Origin: Anaerolineales bacterium HSG25
Lineage (GTDB): Bacteria; Chloroflexota; Anaerolineae; 4572-78; J111
NCBI GenBank assembly: GCA_030377865.1
Contig: JAUCGA010000036.1
Coordinates: 1 to 47,128, forward strand
Direction: 5' to 3'
DNA: 47,128 nt
The notes below the pieces were generated by a model. That model was given only the letters and a program-made list of their open reading frames with translations. It ran no database searches and was not told the DNA's origin. Numbering within the stretch: position 1 is the stretch's first letter; every line of letters starts with the position of its first letter. Made by a program: the position numbers and the translations under genes. Below, one piece after another: positions 25,179-33,181 of the stretch.

Positions 25179-25721
25179 TTACTTCAACACCAGCGGCAAA
25201 TAAACATGTTGATCCAACACCGGCGTGGGCATGGCGGTTGAGCCGAGCGGCGGAGTCTGCGTCGGCGTGGCTGTATCAACCGGAACGGTGGTTGGGGTGG
25301 CCTGCTCTGCGGCCTCGATATCCAGATAGTTGAGCATGGTGTACTCGTCAAAAATACCCATCGACATGGTCAGCTTCTGGTCGCTAATCGTCACTTGATT
25401 GGTGCGTACCAGATACGGATCCGTGGCCTCATCATTGACAAAACTGACCCCTTCAATCTCGATGAGGTTGCGGCTGTAGGTTTTTCCCTGCCAGCCGACT
25501 GATACGGTAACATTATACGTCCCATTGGGTAAATCAAACTCAAAGGTTTTCTGGCGACCCCAATCATCGTAAACAATACTGCCTTGTAGCACATTCGGAG
25601 CGTCGCTCCGGTACTGGTATTTTATGTGAGCCATGTCACCGTACCAGCCATACCCAAGTGAGGTATCGGTCTCATATTCATTCCAGCCGATCTTCATATA
25701 GGTTTTGCCATCCACCACCAA
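25179..25721 (-). pseudogene. 3' remnant of a secreted beta-rich protein ending in VYLPLVLK
   Basis: About 180 residues are open, starting with no signal peptide. The N-terminal 130 residues are beta-rich (FDLPNGTYNVTVSVGW and similar) and look like the last part of a carbohydrate-binding or malectin-like domain. A Pro/Thr-rich linker follows, and the final HVYLPLVLK matches the C-terminal tail of many Chloroflexota exported proteins. The open frame continues upstream without a credible start and runs into the middle of the PIN gene near 25735. The most economical reading is that a deletion removed the 5' part of this gene. It might still be translated by read-through from the PIN transcript, but would lack an export signal. 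Confidence 0.7.
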
Positions 25722-26068
25722 CGGATCAGCCGATGGTTCGCCACTTCTAACAACGCCTCGATGTAGGTTGTGAAATCAACACAGGCTTGATAACAGATTG
25801 CTGAAAGTTCTGTATCTTGTTTAAGATGGCGATGAATTCGTTTGATTTTAGTGGATTGCAACTCAAGAGAGGCTTTACCAACCAAAATAGCATAAAAAAC
25901 TTCATTTAACACCGCTGTTGAGGTAACACCGTTGATTTGACCAATCTCAATACCATACAGAAATGTACTACAACTCTCTTGGAATGGCTCACTGTTTAAG
26001 GCGAAATATGTCCATATATTGGCATCAATAAAAATTGGTGCGGCTTCGGAATATTCAGTAAGATTCAT
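25694..26068 (-). pseudogene. PIN-domain (VapC-like) toxin, C-terminally truncated
   Basis: The protein has 124 residues. The N-terminal PIN features are present: FIDANIW (D15) and LNEVFY (E56). The usual C-terminal third, with the third and fourth acidic residues (typically near an NDA and TND.DF stretch), is missing. After EVANHRL the frame reads IRWWWMAKPI, which is secreted-protein DNA in another frame. The ATG overlaps the upstream antitoxin-like gene by 4 bp (ATGA), the standard toxin-antitoxin arrangement. The break makes RNase activity unlikely. Confidence 0.75.
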
Positions 26069-26328
26069 TCTACATCACCCATTAAGGAAAGCTCGTAGGC
26101 TGTCGTCAATTCAGATACCGTTAAGGGCGCTTGTACAAATCCTCGAAAACGATGGGTTAAGCTATCGGCTGGAACTGTGAGTGGGCTAGTTGGTTTAACG
26201 ATTCGGGTTTCCTTTTTAGGCGTTTTAAGCCGATATTTAAGGTACAAAAACTCAATAAATCGGCTCAACTCGGCTAAACCAGCCGGAGGAAGTTGCTCTA
26301 ATAATCGTTGCGTCTGTTTATGTAACAT
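26065..26328 (-). CDS. Antitoxin-like partner of the truncated PIN gene
   Basis: This 87-residue protein has an N-terminal helix MLHKQTQRLLEQLPPAGLAELSRFIEFL resembling DUF2281/VapB-like antitoxins. A basic linker and a C-terminal toxin-facing tail (FRGFVQAPLTVSELTTAYE) follow. The ATG at 26328 is chosen because AGGAGC lies 7 nt upstream; the ORF could extend to 26346 only by reading through that site. It overlaps the PIN gene by 4 bp. With the toxin broken, it may persist as an orphan. Confidence 0.65.
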   Translation of the reverse strand: MLHKQTQRLLEQLPPAGLAELSRFIEFLYLKYRLKTPKKETRIVKPTSPLTVPADSLTHRFRGFVQAPLTVSELTTAYELSLMGDVE

Positions 26329-26349
26329 TTTAATGCTCCTATTCAACTA

Positions 26350-26772
26350 TTAATCCAGAAATTCATATACCACTTCATTCAAACAAATCTTTTCAAACAC
26401 CACATCCACCACCGAACCACCAGAAAAGCAGAGTTGCTGGTGATACAAGCGCGTATCTTGAGCCATGCCATGTTGCCGGAGGTCGTCAATCAGCGGGGAT
26501 GGGTGAATAACCTTCCAATCAAGCAACACCTCTTTAGGCCAACTATCTCCCCGAATATCTGATTTGAGCCGCCAGATTTGCTCAAAACGAATATCGACCA
26601 CCGTGCTGTTGATACCAATCTCAACCAGCGGTTTTAGCGATTCTTCAGGGTTGATTTCTAGGCGGAGTAGGGCTTGGGCCGCGCCGTCGTCTGGCCATGA
26701 TATGTTGAAGTTATGAACCTCGGCATCGTGCCAAGGTAGTGCGTTGATGATGAAATCTTGTGACATGGACAT
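26350..26772 (-). CDS. Conserved-looking hypothetical protein next to the STAND-like ATPase
   Basis: This 140-residue protein is soluble and beta-rich. It opens with LPWHDAEVHNFNIS, and a loose similarity to Imm50-type small proteins is possible but not established. The ATG lies 7 bp after the stop of the upstream ATPase gene, so the two are probably one transcript. Function is unknown. Confidence 0.65.
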   Translation of the reverse strand: MSMSQDFIINALPWHDAEVHNFNISWPDDGAAQALLRLEINPEESLKPLVEIGINSTVVDIRFEQIWRLKSDIRGDSWPKEVLLDWKVIHPSPLIDDLRQHGMAQDTRLYHQQLCFSGGSVVDVVFEKICLNEVVYEFLD

Positions 26773-26779
26773 ACTGATT

Positions 26780-28060
26780 CTACTTCACCAACAATCGCAA
26801 CAAGCCGATTGCGCCCGTTACCGTGGCCGGGTTCGTTATCCAACTGAGGAACTGTTCGCGATAGATTTCTTTGATATGGGGTAAAATTTGCTCGGTGAGT
26901 TCGGTTCCCAAACCACCTTTGAGACGAGCAAGCAGGTTTTGGGTCGGGGGTTGGTTGAGCCATTCTTTGTAGCTTTGGCTGGAGAGTTGCTCGGCTTTGA
27001 TTTCTTGGCGAATCCATTCGGCAAAGACGGTGGAGAAGAGGGCATACTGACTCTCTTGTTCGTCAACCAAACCTTGCCGAGTTAACCTATCGAGCAGGTA
27101 TTGATTGTTTTGGTAATAGTCGGTCAACCTGTCTTTACTGAAACCGGGGAGCGTCTGCTCACTGTCGGTCGTCAGCAGGGCTAAGACCATCAAGCTGATT
27201 TTCTCACCATCAGAGGCATGTCGCCATGTATATTCTAGGGTATCCTCAACCTCAGGGGAAAAGCGACGTTTCACTTCAGCAAATCGTTCCGTCGAGGGCA
27301 ATTCGGGGTAGACATCGAACAGATATTTACCCGCAATTTGCAGGTAGTAGGGAAACCGTCCGGCAATAGAGGTCAGGAAAGTCCGTTCTTTGTGCCGAAA
27401 CTCGATACCTGTTCCTTCCATATAACGACCAAATAGGTCATCCACCTCGGTGGGTTTGAAGGCCCCCACATGCACAGTGGCGAAGATGTTGAAGAAGGGG
27501 GAGGAGCGAATCTCCGGTGAGTGGGAGAGGTCACTTAAATCGGCATAACTGCTGGTGATTAAGGCCAAGTTGTGATGAATGGCTAAGTAACGCATGCCAT
27601 AAAAGAAGTCGGGGCTAAAGTTGGTGTTGCTGGTTATCAGGTCGAACTCATCGAGCAACAGCACAATGAACACTCCGGCTCGGTCAAATTGTCGGAACAA
27701 CCGTTTCAGGTGACGGGTGTCGGTTTTGCCATCGGCACGAAACTTTTCTACCGTCGCCCTATGCTCAGTTTCGGCTAAAGTATCGACTAACTCGTATAAC
27801 ACCTCATCCCAAAAATCGGCTGAGGTGTTATCGGCCTGAAACAGTTGCAAATCGACAAAGACATGGTAAACCTGTTCGCCGATTGATTCTTGGGTGACCA
27901 TTTTGAGCAGGGAGGTTTTGCCAATGCGCCGTTGCCCTACAATTGAGGTCGATTCAAATGCTTCACTCCGCAGACGAGTGATAATTTGGTGTAACTCGTC
28001 TCGCCGCCCAATAAAGCGACTGGGGGTAGTGATGGGGTTGCCATAAGTGAAGGGGTTCAT
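26780..28060 (-). CDS. STAND-like AAA ATPase
   Basis: This 426-residue protein has a P-loop ATPase domain at about 15-260, with Walker A VGQRRIGKTS (41-50) and Walker B FIVLLLDEFD (131-140). The motif style matches prokaryotic STAND/AAA-like sensors. The middle (about 260-350) is helical, winged-helix-like. The C-terminal region (about 360-426) ends in a hydrophobic stretch. GGAGAG precedes the ATG by 7 nt. A 28-codon ORF with a strong Shine-Dalgarno lies just upstream, and a 140-residue gene follows 7 bp downstream. STAND proteins often act as signal-triggered switches, including in phage defence, but no effector domain is evident here. Confidence 0.85.
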   Translation of the reverse strand: MNPFTYGNPITTPSRFIGRRDELHQIITRLRSEAFESTSIVGQRRIGKTSLLKMVTQESIGEQVYHVFVDLQLFQADNTSADFWDEVLYELVDTLAETEHRATVEKFRADGKTDTRHLKRLFRQFDRAGVFIVLLLDEFDLITSNTNFSPDFFYGMRYLAIHHNLALITSSYADLSDLSHSPEIRSSPFFNIFATVHVGAFKPTEVDDLFGRYMEGTGIEFRHKERTFLTSIAGRFPYYLQIAGKYLFDVYPELPSTERFAEVKRRFSPEVEDTLEYTWRHASDGEKISLMVLALLTTDSEQTLPGFSKDRLTDYYQNNQYLLDRLTRQGLVDEQESQYALFSTVFAEWIRQEIKAEQLSSQSYKEWLNQPPTQNLLARLKGGLGTELTEQILPHIKEIYREQFLSWITNPATVTGAIGLLRLLVK

Positions 28061-28109
28061 GATAACTCTCCGGTTACATTAAGGGTATAGTTTTTGTATG
28101 TCAGGGATT

Positions 28110-28196
28110 TTATGCCTCCCATACATTATCGTAATATTCTGTCATATTGTCCATCAAACAAATGGGGATATTTTCAATAGATAAGGTAATATCCAT
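28110..28196 (-). CDS. Possible 28-residue leader or small protein upstream of the ATPase
   Basis: The ATG at 28196 is preceded by a strong AAAGGAGATA Shine-Dalgarno at good spacing. The frame gives 28 residues, rich in Asp/Glu/Asn, before TAA. It ends about 50 bp before the ATPase start. No family is recognised. It could be a leader peptide or a chance ORF. Confidence 0.4.
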   Translation of the reverse strand: MDITLSIENIPICLMDNMTEYYDNVWEA

Positions 28197-28258
28197 GAAT
28201 AAATATCTCCTTTTGTCCGATATTGATTAAGTATAAATCTAACCCCATACCCTGTCAA

Positions 28259-28300
28259 ACAAACAGCCCCATCGGCTATAAACCGGATGGGGCTGTTTGT
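28259..28300. terminator. Terminator hairpin, copy 1 of a duplicated cassette
   Basis: Perfect arms ACAAACAGCCCCATC and inverse lie around a 12-nt loop. The hairpin and the following GTCTGATTACGTGGTTCGTT are repeated at 29508-29562. The copy here follows the minus-strand 88-residue gene. The 28061-28361 gap contains only this and the small ORF. Confidence 0.7.
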
Positions 28301-28361
28301 CTGATTACGTGGTTCGTTTTATGGCATTGGATGACTAAGCTGAACGATGATTGAGACATGT

Positions 28362-28628
28362 TCAAGCAAATTCCATGATTCCAGCCCGTTCAATAGGTTC
28401 TTGGGCATATTCTAGTTCAGGCATCGAATATGATGACCCTTTTTTGTATTTATCCAATAGCTCAAAAAATAAATCCAACGACTCTGGCTCGTCTTTGGCA
28501 AAGGAACGAATGATCTGTGCCCATGATTGATTTGAGTGGACATTATATCGTACCGCAACCCAATCTTGGAAACCAGCAAATTCTAGGTCATCCTTGTCTG
28601 ATGGAACTTTATAAGCTGTTTGAGCCAT
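28362..28628 (-). CDS. Hypothetical 88-residue protein
   Basis: This small acidic soluble protein has a charged N-terminus (PSDKDDLEF) and a helical middle (WAQIIRSFAKDEPESLDLFFELLDKYK). No known domain is recognised. Support comes from a clean frame, an ATG start and a terminator cassette behind it. The Shine-Dalgarno is weak. Confidence 0.5.
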   Translation of the reverse strand: MAQTAYKVPSDKDDLEFAGFQDWVAVRYNVHSNQSWAQIIRSFAKDEPESLDLFFELLDKYKKGSSYSMPELEYAQEPIERAGIMEFA

Positions 28629-28761
28629 GAAGAAACCGAGTAAAAATACTATTGATATATAAAGCTGGTTTTTTCTTTATTTGATCTAATAATTGGTAAA
28701 GCATGTGATTTATGTTCCTAATTCTATTTTTGTACTTATAACAAAAGGGTAGTAGCCCTTC

Positions 28762-29148
28762 CTATTTTTTGTGATATGGCACCACAGGATTAATAATCAT
28801 AGGAAAATGTTTTGTGTTTAAAGTCACTAATCTGGCCTGTCGTAGTTCAGCCGTTGCCGCAATCAAGGCATCAGCAAGCCCGACATGGTGGCTTTTGAAA
28901 TAATCACGTCGATACAAGCCACCTTTGATAGCAATCTCGGTGGATATAGGCACAATCTCAAAAACTTTGAGAAACTGTTCTAACTGTTGTCGTTCCCGAC
29001 CTTCTCGCACACCAGCGTATAGTTCAGCCACAGTGATAATCGAAATCAACAGATGGTTACTCAAATTTTCAAGGTAGTTCACGGCCTCAGCATGGTTGCG
29101 GAGATAATCAATTAGAACATCCGTATCAAGTAAAAGAAGTTCCATCAT
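28762..29148 (-). CDS. VapC-type PIN-domain toxin
   Basis: This 128-residue complete PIN domain is a predicted Mg-dependent RNase toxin. Acidic residues are D8 (LLLDTDVLID), E42 (VAELYAG), D93 (HVGLADALIAATA) and the N111/T112 end motif (TLNTKHF). It overlaps its antitoxin gene by 4 bp. Unlike the PIN gene at 25.7 kb, the C-terminal third is intact, so this pair may be functional. VapC toxins usually cleave tRNA or rRNA; the target here is unknown. Confidence 0.88.
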   Translation of the reverse strand: MMELLLLDTDVLIDYLRNHAEAVNYLENLSNHLLISIITVAELYAGVREGRERQQLEQFLKVFEIVPISTEIAIKGGLYRRDYFKSHHVGLADALIAATAELRQARLVTLNTKHFPMIINPVVPYHKK

Positions 29149-29414
29149 TGTTGACCCCGTGGCCGGTCAAACTCAGTTCGTAATTCCCTCACAGAGGGTA
29201 TATCCGGTCTATCTTCCCACATACCTCGTGCTTGACGCAACAACGCCAACTTCCGAGTTCGGTCAAATTGCTTAACAAATTGCTCCACTGCTTCGCGAAT
29301 CAACTCTATTTCGCTTTTACCCGTTTGTTTGGCAATACCCTCTAAGGCAATTAATAGCTGTTCATTAAACAAGCTAACGAACTGTTCAGTGGATGTGATC
29401 GTTAAAGTCGTCAT
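29145..29414 (-). CDS. VapB-like antitoxin (ribbon-helix-helix-type)
   Basis: This 89-residue protein has an N-terminal strand (MTTLTITS), then helices (ALEGIAKQTGKSEIELIREAVEQFVKQF) of ribbon-helix-helix style, and a disordered C-terminal tail that would wrap the toxin. A good GGAGG lies upstream of the ATG. It is co-transcribed with vapC (ATGA overlap) and probably autorepressed through a site in the 29415-29500 promoter region. Confidence 0.8.
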   Translation of the reverse strand: MTTLTITSTEQFVSLFNEQLLIALEGIAKQTGKSEIELIREAVEQFVKQFDRTRKLALLRQARGMWEDRPDIPSVRELRTEFDRPRGQQ

Positions 29415-29507
29415 TATCTAACTCCTCCCAGAAAATATATCTAATTTAGTACTTTTCGTAGATTATTTAGAGAGTATAAATTCACTCCCAAACAATGTCA
29501 AACCCAA

Positions 29508-29562
29508 ACAGCCCCACCGACCCTAAACCGGATGGGGCTTTTTGTCTGATTACGTGGTTCGT
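29508..29562. terminator. Terminator hairpin, copy 2 of the duplicated cassette
   Basis: Arms AGCCCCACC/GGATGGGGCT are followed on the plus strand by TTTTTG and the shared tail GTCTGATTACGTGGTTCGTT. The unit matches 28259-28320, so a block of about 70 bp including the terminator has been duplicated. Confidence 0.65.
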
Positions 29563-29612
29563 TTTATGATAAGGCGAGACGATAACCGTCGCGAGATCAA
29601 ATCCATTTGGAT

Positions 29613-29846
29613 TTAGTCGGTTGGCGCTGACACGGGGCGGTTATCGTCCACCTTTGAGGCATGGACGGTGAGATTGAGTCGTACTGCCTGATGGCAATGC
29701 GGACAAACAATACGTTTGCTGGGCATGGTGCTTTGTTGATGGTTGAGCCGATGCAGGACGTAATGCATGGCTTCGATAATACTGACCTTACCTGCCCGCC
29801 ATAGCTCAAGCAGTTGGCTTGGGCTGAGGTGTTTTAGGTTGTCCAT
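29613..29846 (-). CDS. Small hypothetical protein with a CPHC motif
   Basis: The protein has 77 residues. The N-terminal half is helical (LSPSQLLELWRAGKVSIIEAMHYVLHRL). The second half contains VCPHCHQAV, half of a typical zinc ribbon, so metal binding is possible but unproven. A perfect AAAGGAGGT Shine-Dalgarno supports the ATG. It is divergent from the XRE regulator gene, with a palindromic operator candidate between them. No family is recognised. Confidence 0.7.
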   Translation of the reverse strand: MDNLKHLSPSQLLELWRAGKVSIIEAMHYVLHRLNHQQSTMPSKRIVCPHCHQAVRLNLTVHASKVDDNRPVSAPTD

Positions 29847-29887
29847 TTTTGGTGTTGACCTCCTTTTAGATTATTTTCATTAACTCA

Positions 29888-29907
29888 TTAGAGCCTAATG
29901 GCTCTAA
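29888..29907. promoter_or_regulatory. Candidate operator in the divergent promoter region
   Basis: The perfect palindrome TTAGAGCC-TAAT-GGCTCTAA is centred between the divergent genes at 29846 and 29947. Its size and place fit an operator for the adjacent XRE-type regulator. Confidence 0.55.
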
Positions 29908-29946
29908 CATCATAACGCAGCTTCTAGGAACTGTCAAATTTTTGCT

Positions 29947-30156
29947 ATGAAACGGTTTGGGGAAAAATTGCGAACGCTACGACAACAACATGGCATGTCC
30001 CAAGGAGATGTGGGGGACATGCTTGGAGTCTCTCAACGACATGTTTCTAACATGGAGCGGGGAGAAAAAATGCCCCATGTAGCGATGTTGCTCAAAATAT
30101 CCCGTATATTTGATGTGTCGTCAGATCAATTGATTAAGGATGAGCTTGAGTTGTAG
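29947..30156 (+). CDS. XRE-family helix-turn-helix regulator
   Basis: This 69-residue protein is one Cro/CI-type HTH domain (KLRTLRQQHGMSQGDVGDMLGVSQRHVSNMERGEKMP). It has the expected turn and recognition helix and no effector domain. Such small regulators usually repress their own promoter. A palindromic candidate operator lies 40-60 bp upstream. It is divergently arranged with the CPHC small-protein gene, which it may control. Confidence 0.9.
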   Translation: MKRFGEKLRTLRQQHGMSQGDVGDMLGVSQRHVSNMERGEKMPHVAMLLKISRIFDVSSDQLIKDELEL

Positions 30157-30210
30157 AGCAGAATTCTCAGGATGAGAGAATTTATTCTCCTATCCTGTTA
30201 ATTCTGCTCT
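30155..30210. terminator. Hairpin at the end of the XRE gene
   Basis: Arms AGAGCAGAATT and AATTCTGCTCT (30155-30165 and 30200-30210) enclose a second inverted pair (CAGGAT...ATCCTG). A run of five A follows at 30211, giving a T-run only on the minus strand. It may terminate convergent transcripts from either side. Confidence 0.5.
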
Positions 30211-30289
30211 AAAAAGGTTACAATCAGAACAAAATTAGCAGAATGATAGAAACGACCAAAATTGTAACCCATCTTTCCTTAACGCCACC

Positions 30290-33154
30290 TCAAGGCGTTG
30301 CCCCCAACTCTCGCAACCGTTCCTCAGCCTGCTCACGCCAGTAAGGATCAGTTGCCAATTCTAGATAACGTCTAAAGTCAGCGATTGCTTTTTCTTTTTC
30401 GTCTTGTTTTTTGTAGGTATTTCCCCGTCCGTAGTAGGCATTGGCATAATTGGGGTCAAGTTCAATCGCCTTATCATAATCGGCAATCGCTTGTTCATGT
30501 TGCCCTAAATTCCTGTAGGCATTCCCTCGATTATTGTAAGGCCAACTGAGTGGGTCATGGTCAAGTTCAATCGCCTTGTCAAAATCGGCTATAGCTTTCT
30601 CATACTGCTCTAAATCTGCGTAGGCAGACCCCCGATTGTTGTAGGCAAGGGCAAAATTGGGGTCAAGTTCAATCGCCTTGTCAAAATCAGCTATCGCTTG
30701 CTCATACTGCTCCAACTTCGCGTTGGCAATCCCACGATAGTAGTAGGCATTGACATAATTGGGGTCAAGTTCAATCGCCTTGTCATAATCGGCAATCGCT
30801 TGCTCATACTGCTCTAAATTTCTGTAGGCATTCCCACGATTGTTGTAGGCATCGACATACTTGGGGTCAAGTTCAATCGCCTTGTTGTAATCGGCAATTG
30901 CGTCCTCATAACGTTTTTGATTATAGTAGGCATTCCCACGATTGTAGTAGGCATCGACATACTTGGGGTCAAGTTCAATCGCCTTGTCATAATCGGCAAT
31001 CGCTTGCTCATACTGCTCTAAATTTTTGTATACAATCCCACGATTGTAGTAGGCAAAGGCATAATTGGGGTCAAGTTCAATCGCCTTGTCATAATCGGCA
31101 ATCGCTTGCTCATACTGCTCTAAATCATCGTAGACATTCCCACGATTGTAGTAGGCAAAGACATAATTGGGGTCAAGTTCAATCGCCTTGTCATAATCGG
31201 CAATCGCTTGCTCATACTGCTCTAAATCATCGTAGGCAATTCCACGATAATTGTAAGCCGATATTTTATAAGGCACAGTCTGAATGACCAGGCTCATGGC
31301 CTTAATGGTGGTTTCATAGTCACCATCGGCGTAGGCTTGTTTGCCTTGGTCAAAATCAATTTGCCAAGGTAATTTGCCCTGAGCGATGTCCGTCGCCCTA
31401 GCTAACCCCGGTTCATCACAGGTAAAATGTTCAATATTTAGGAGTTCAGGTTGAGCTGACGTTAAGTAACGGTACTCCATTTTCTCCTCTTTACCGTTTT
31501 GCATAATGACCACATGCCCTTTTTCCCATGTTTCTTTCCATGCAATCGTATAGACAGGAAAATTACCTGATTCTATCGTGTATTTGAGGTCACTGCTATC
31601 GGTACCGCTTCCGTTTTCCTCAAATCCGTACTCGCCCCCAACGGCAAGACGCATTTCATCTGTAACCATATCAGCTGTCAGGGTAATCTCAACCGATTCT
31701 TCTAAGCTTCGATTTCGTTGAACAGTGTAGGTTTCCGATGACTTATTTTTACAGTTGTTAACGGGGGCATCTTCCAACTCGATTCGTTCTTCATATTCGC
31801 CGGACTTGATGATCTCACCGATTTCGTAATCGGCTATAGGTTGGTTTTGTGATGTGTATATACTGACGGTTAAAGCGCATATCGCTACCAAACCTACCAA
31901 CATTCCAAATAAAGTGATTAACTCATTAAATTTCCCATATAAATTTTTGTCTTTCCATCTATTTGATTCTTCCTGAACAGGCTCATCCGGCACTTCCGGC
32001 ACAAACTCATGTAACTCCCCTCGCACCGACTGCAACGGTTTCTCCTTCGCCAACCATCGCTCCACCAAAGCCACATGCATACGGGGCAGGGCAACAACCT
32101 CCCGATTGCGAAGTTCCTGCAAGGCATGGCTAATATTCTTCGCACTTAATGGAATCTCGGCCTGTTTCAGATGTTTCTCAATCGTTTTGGGTGAGGCCTT
32201 GTTACTCCCCATCTCGGCCAAGGCCGACAGGACAAACTTCTCATTCGGCTTGGCCTCATCCCACACATATTTCAGATTAACCACTGCCAAACGGGTAGCC
32301 TCATCAAGCAAACTGTCATCAATATCAGCCACCGTTACCCGTTTGAAGCGCGCTTGCTCCCAACGGGCAAAGATGGTATGGCATATAATTTGAGTAAAAT
32401 AGGGATGTCCAGAAGTCAGCGTAAGGAGTCGGGAAATAGCCGCCTCGTCAAAACTGTATAAGCCCGCGACAGGTTCAGTAATCAACTTATGGGCTGATGC
32501 CTGCTCAAGAAAGCTGACCTCTAAGGTAATCGCATTGTTCAAGGTCAAGGTGTAATCAGATTGGAGCGATTCCAGCTTACTGCCCAACGAAAAGACAAAG
32601 CAGATATCAGGCGTATGTTGAATTAAATGACGGAGATGATCAAAAATCTCCCGTTCCATCGAACTGTTGAGGATTGCCTCCTCAAAGCGCATGGCCTCAT
32701 CAAACATGAGTACCAATCGTATGCCCGTTGCCGTTTGAACAGTCAGCAAATAATCCCGAAAAGCTTTGCGGGCATTGGCCTCAAAAGGCTTTTCATCCAA
32801 TTCGGGTAAATCGTAGCGGTCGATTAAGGCATCTTCAATCGTGAAGGCCAAATCCAGCAAGAAGGCATCTAATTGGCTCAAATCCATGCCTTGTAGGTCA
32901 AGCATCACCGTCTGATAACGCTCTTCACCTGCACGGGCATTGAGGTAGCGTTCCATCTGATATAACACCGAGGTTTTACCTGTTCGCCGTTGTCCCTGAA
33001 TAATAATCGGATTGTCCCGATGTTTCCCCATCAGGTGACGACAGATTTTCTCAAAAATATCATCCCGACCAAAGAACATCTCTTTTCCTTTGATAGGTGA
33101 GCCAACGATGTAGGGGTTTTGGGTGGTATTACGTTTAGTGATTTGGTTAGACAT
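30290..33154 (-). CDS. STAND-like ATPase with transmembrane helix and TPR array
   Basis: The protein has 954 residues from the preferred ATG at 33154 (AGGA 7 nt upstream); the ORF can extend to a TTG at 33181. An AAA/STAND ATPase domain has Walker A GQRRTGKTS (54-62) and Walker B LVLMFDE (147-153). A winged-helix-like region leads to one transmembrane segment (about 411-433). An extracytoplasmic beta-rich stretch follows (about 440-600). The C-terminus has about ten TPRs of 34 residues, most reading AIADYDKAIELDPNY. The layout suggests an inside ATPase coupled across the membrane to an outside TPR interaction surface, a topology inferred only from hydrophobicity. Near-identical repeat DNA implies recent expansion. 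Confidence 0.85.
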   Translation of the reverse strand: MSNQITKRNTTQNPYIVGSPIKGKEMFFGRDDIFEKICRHLMGKHRDNPIIIQGQRRTGKTSVLYQMERYLNARAGEERYQTVMLDLQGMDLSQLDAFLLDLAFTIEDALIDRYDLPELDEKPFEANARKAFRDYLLTVQTATGIRLVLMFDEAMRFEEAILNSSMEREIFDHLRHLIQHTPDICFVFSLGSKLESLQSDYTLTLNNAITLEVSFLEQASAHKLITEPVAGLYSFDEAAISRLLTLTSGHPYFTQIICHTIFARWEQARFKRVTVADIDDSLLDEATRLAVVNLKYVWDEAKPNEKFVLSALAEMGSNKASPKTIEKHLKQAEIPLSAKNISHALQELRNREVVALPRMHVALVERWLAKEKPLQSVRGELHEFVPEVPDEPVQEESNRWKDKNLYGKFNELITLFGMLVGLVAICALTVSIYTSQNQPIADYEIGEIIKSGEYEERIELEDAPVNNCKNKSSETYTVQRNRSLEESVEITLTADMVTDEMRLAVGGEYGFEENGSGTDSSDLKYTIESGNFPVYTIAWKETWEKGHVVIMQNGKEEKMEYRYLTSAQPELLNIEHFTCDEPGLARATDIAQGKLPWQIDFDQGKQAYADGDYETTIKAMSLVIQTVPYKISAYNYRGIAYDDLEQYEQAIADYDKAIELDPNYVFAYYNRGNVYDDLEQYEQAIADYDKAIELDPNYAFAYYNRGIVYKNLEQYEQAIADYDKAIELDPKYVDAYYNRGNAYYNQKRYEDAIADYNKAIELDPKYVDAYNNRGNAYRNLEQYEQAIADYDKAIELDPNYVNAYYYRGIANAKLEQYEQAIADFDKAIELDPNFALAYNNRGSAYADLEQYEKAIADFDKAIELDHDPLSWPYNNRGNAYRNLGQHEQAIADYDKAIELDPNYANAYYGRGNTYKKQDEKEKAIADFRRYLELATDPYWREQAEERLRELGATP
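30400..31270. repeat. Tandem 102-bp TPR-coding repeats
   Basis: Eight or more 102-bp units, in register with the 34-residue TPR, repeat the segment TTGGGGTCAAGTTCAATCGC with very few changes. They would be prone to slippage and copy-number change. Confidence 0.85.
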
Positions 33155-33181
33155 TATCAGTCCTGTAAAGATTGGGGTCAA

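Noticed and set aside
26780..28060. Known Avs-type or other named antiphage STAND system
   Set aside because: No nuclease, protease or other effector domain is visible at either end, so a named system cannot be supported.
30400..31270. Regularly spaced repeats resembling a CRISPR array
   Set aside because: The 102-bp period equals three bases times the 34-residue TPR, the frame is open throughout, and there are no cas genes.
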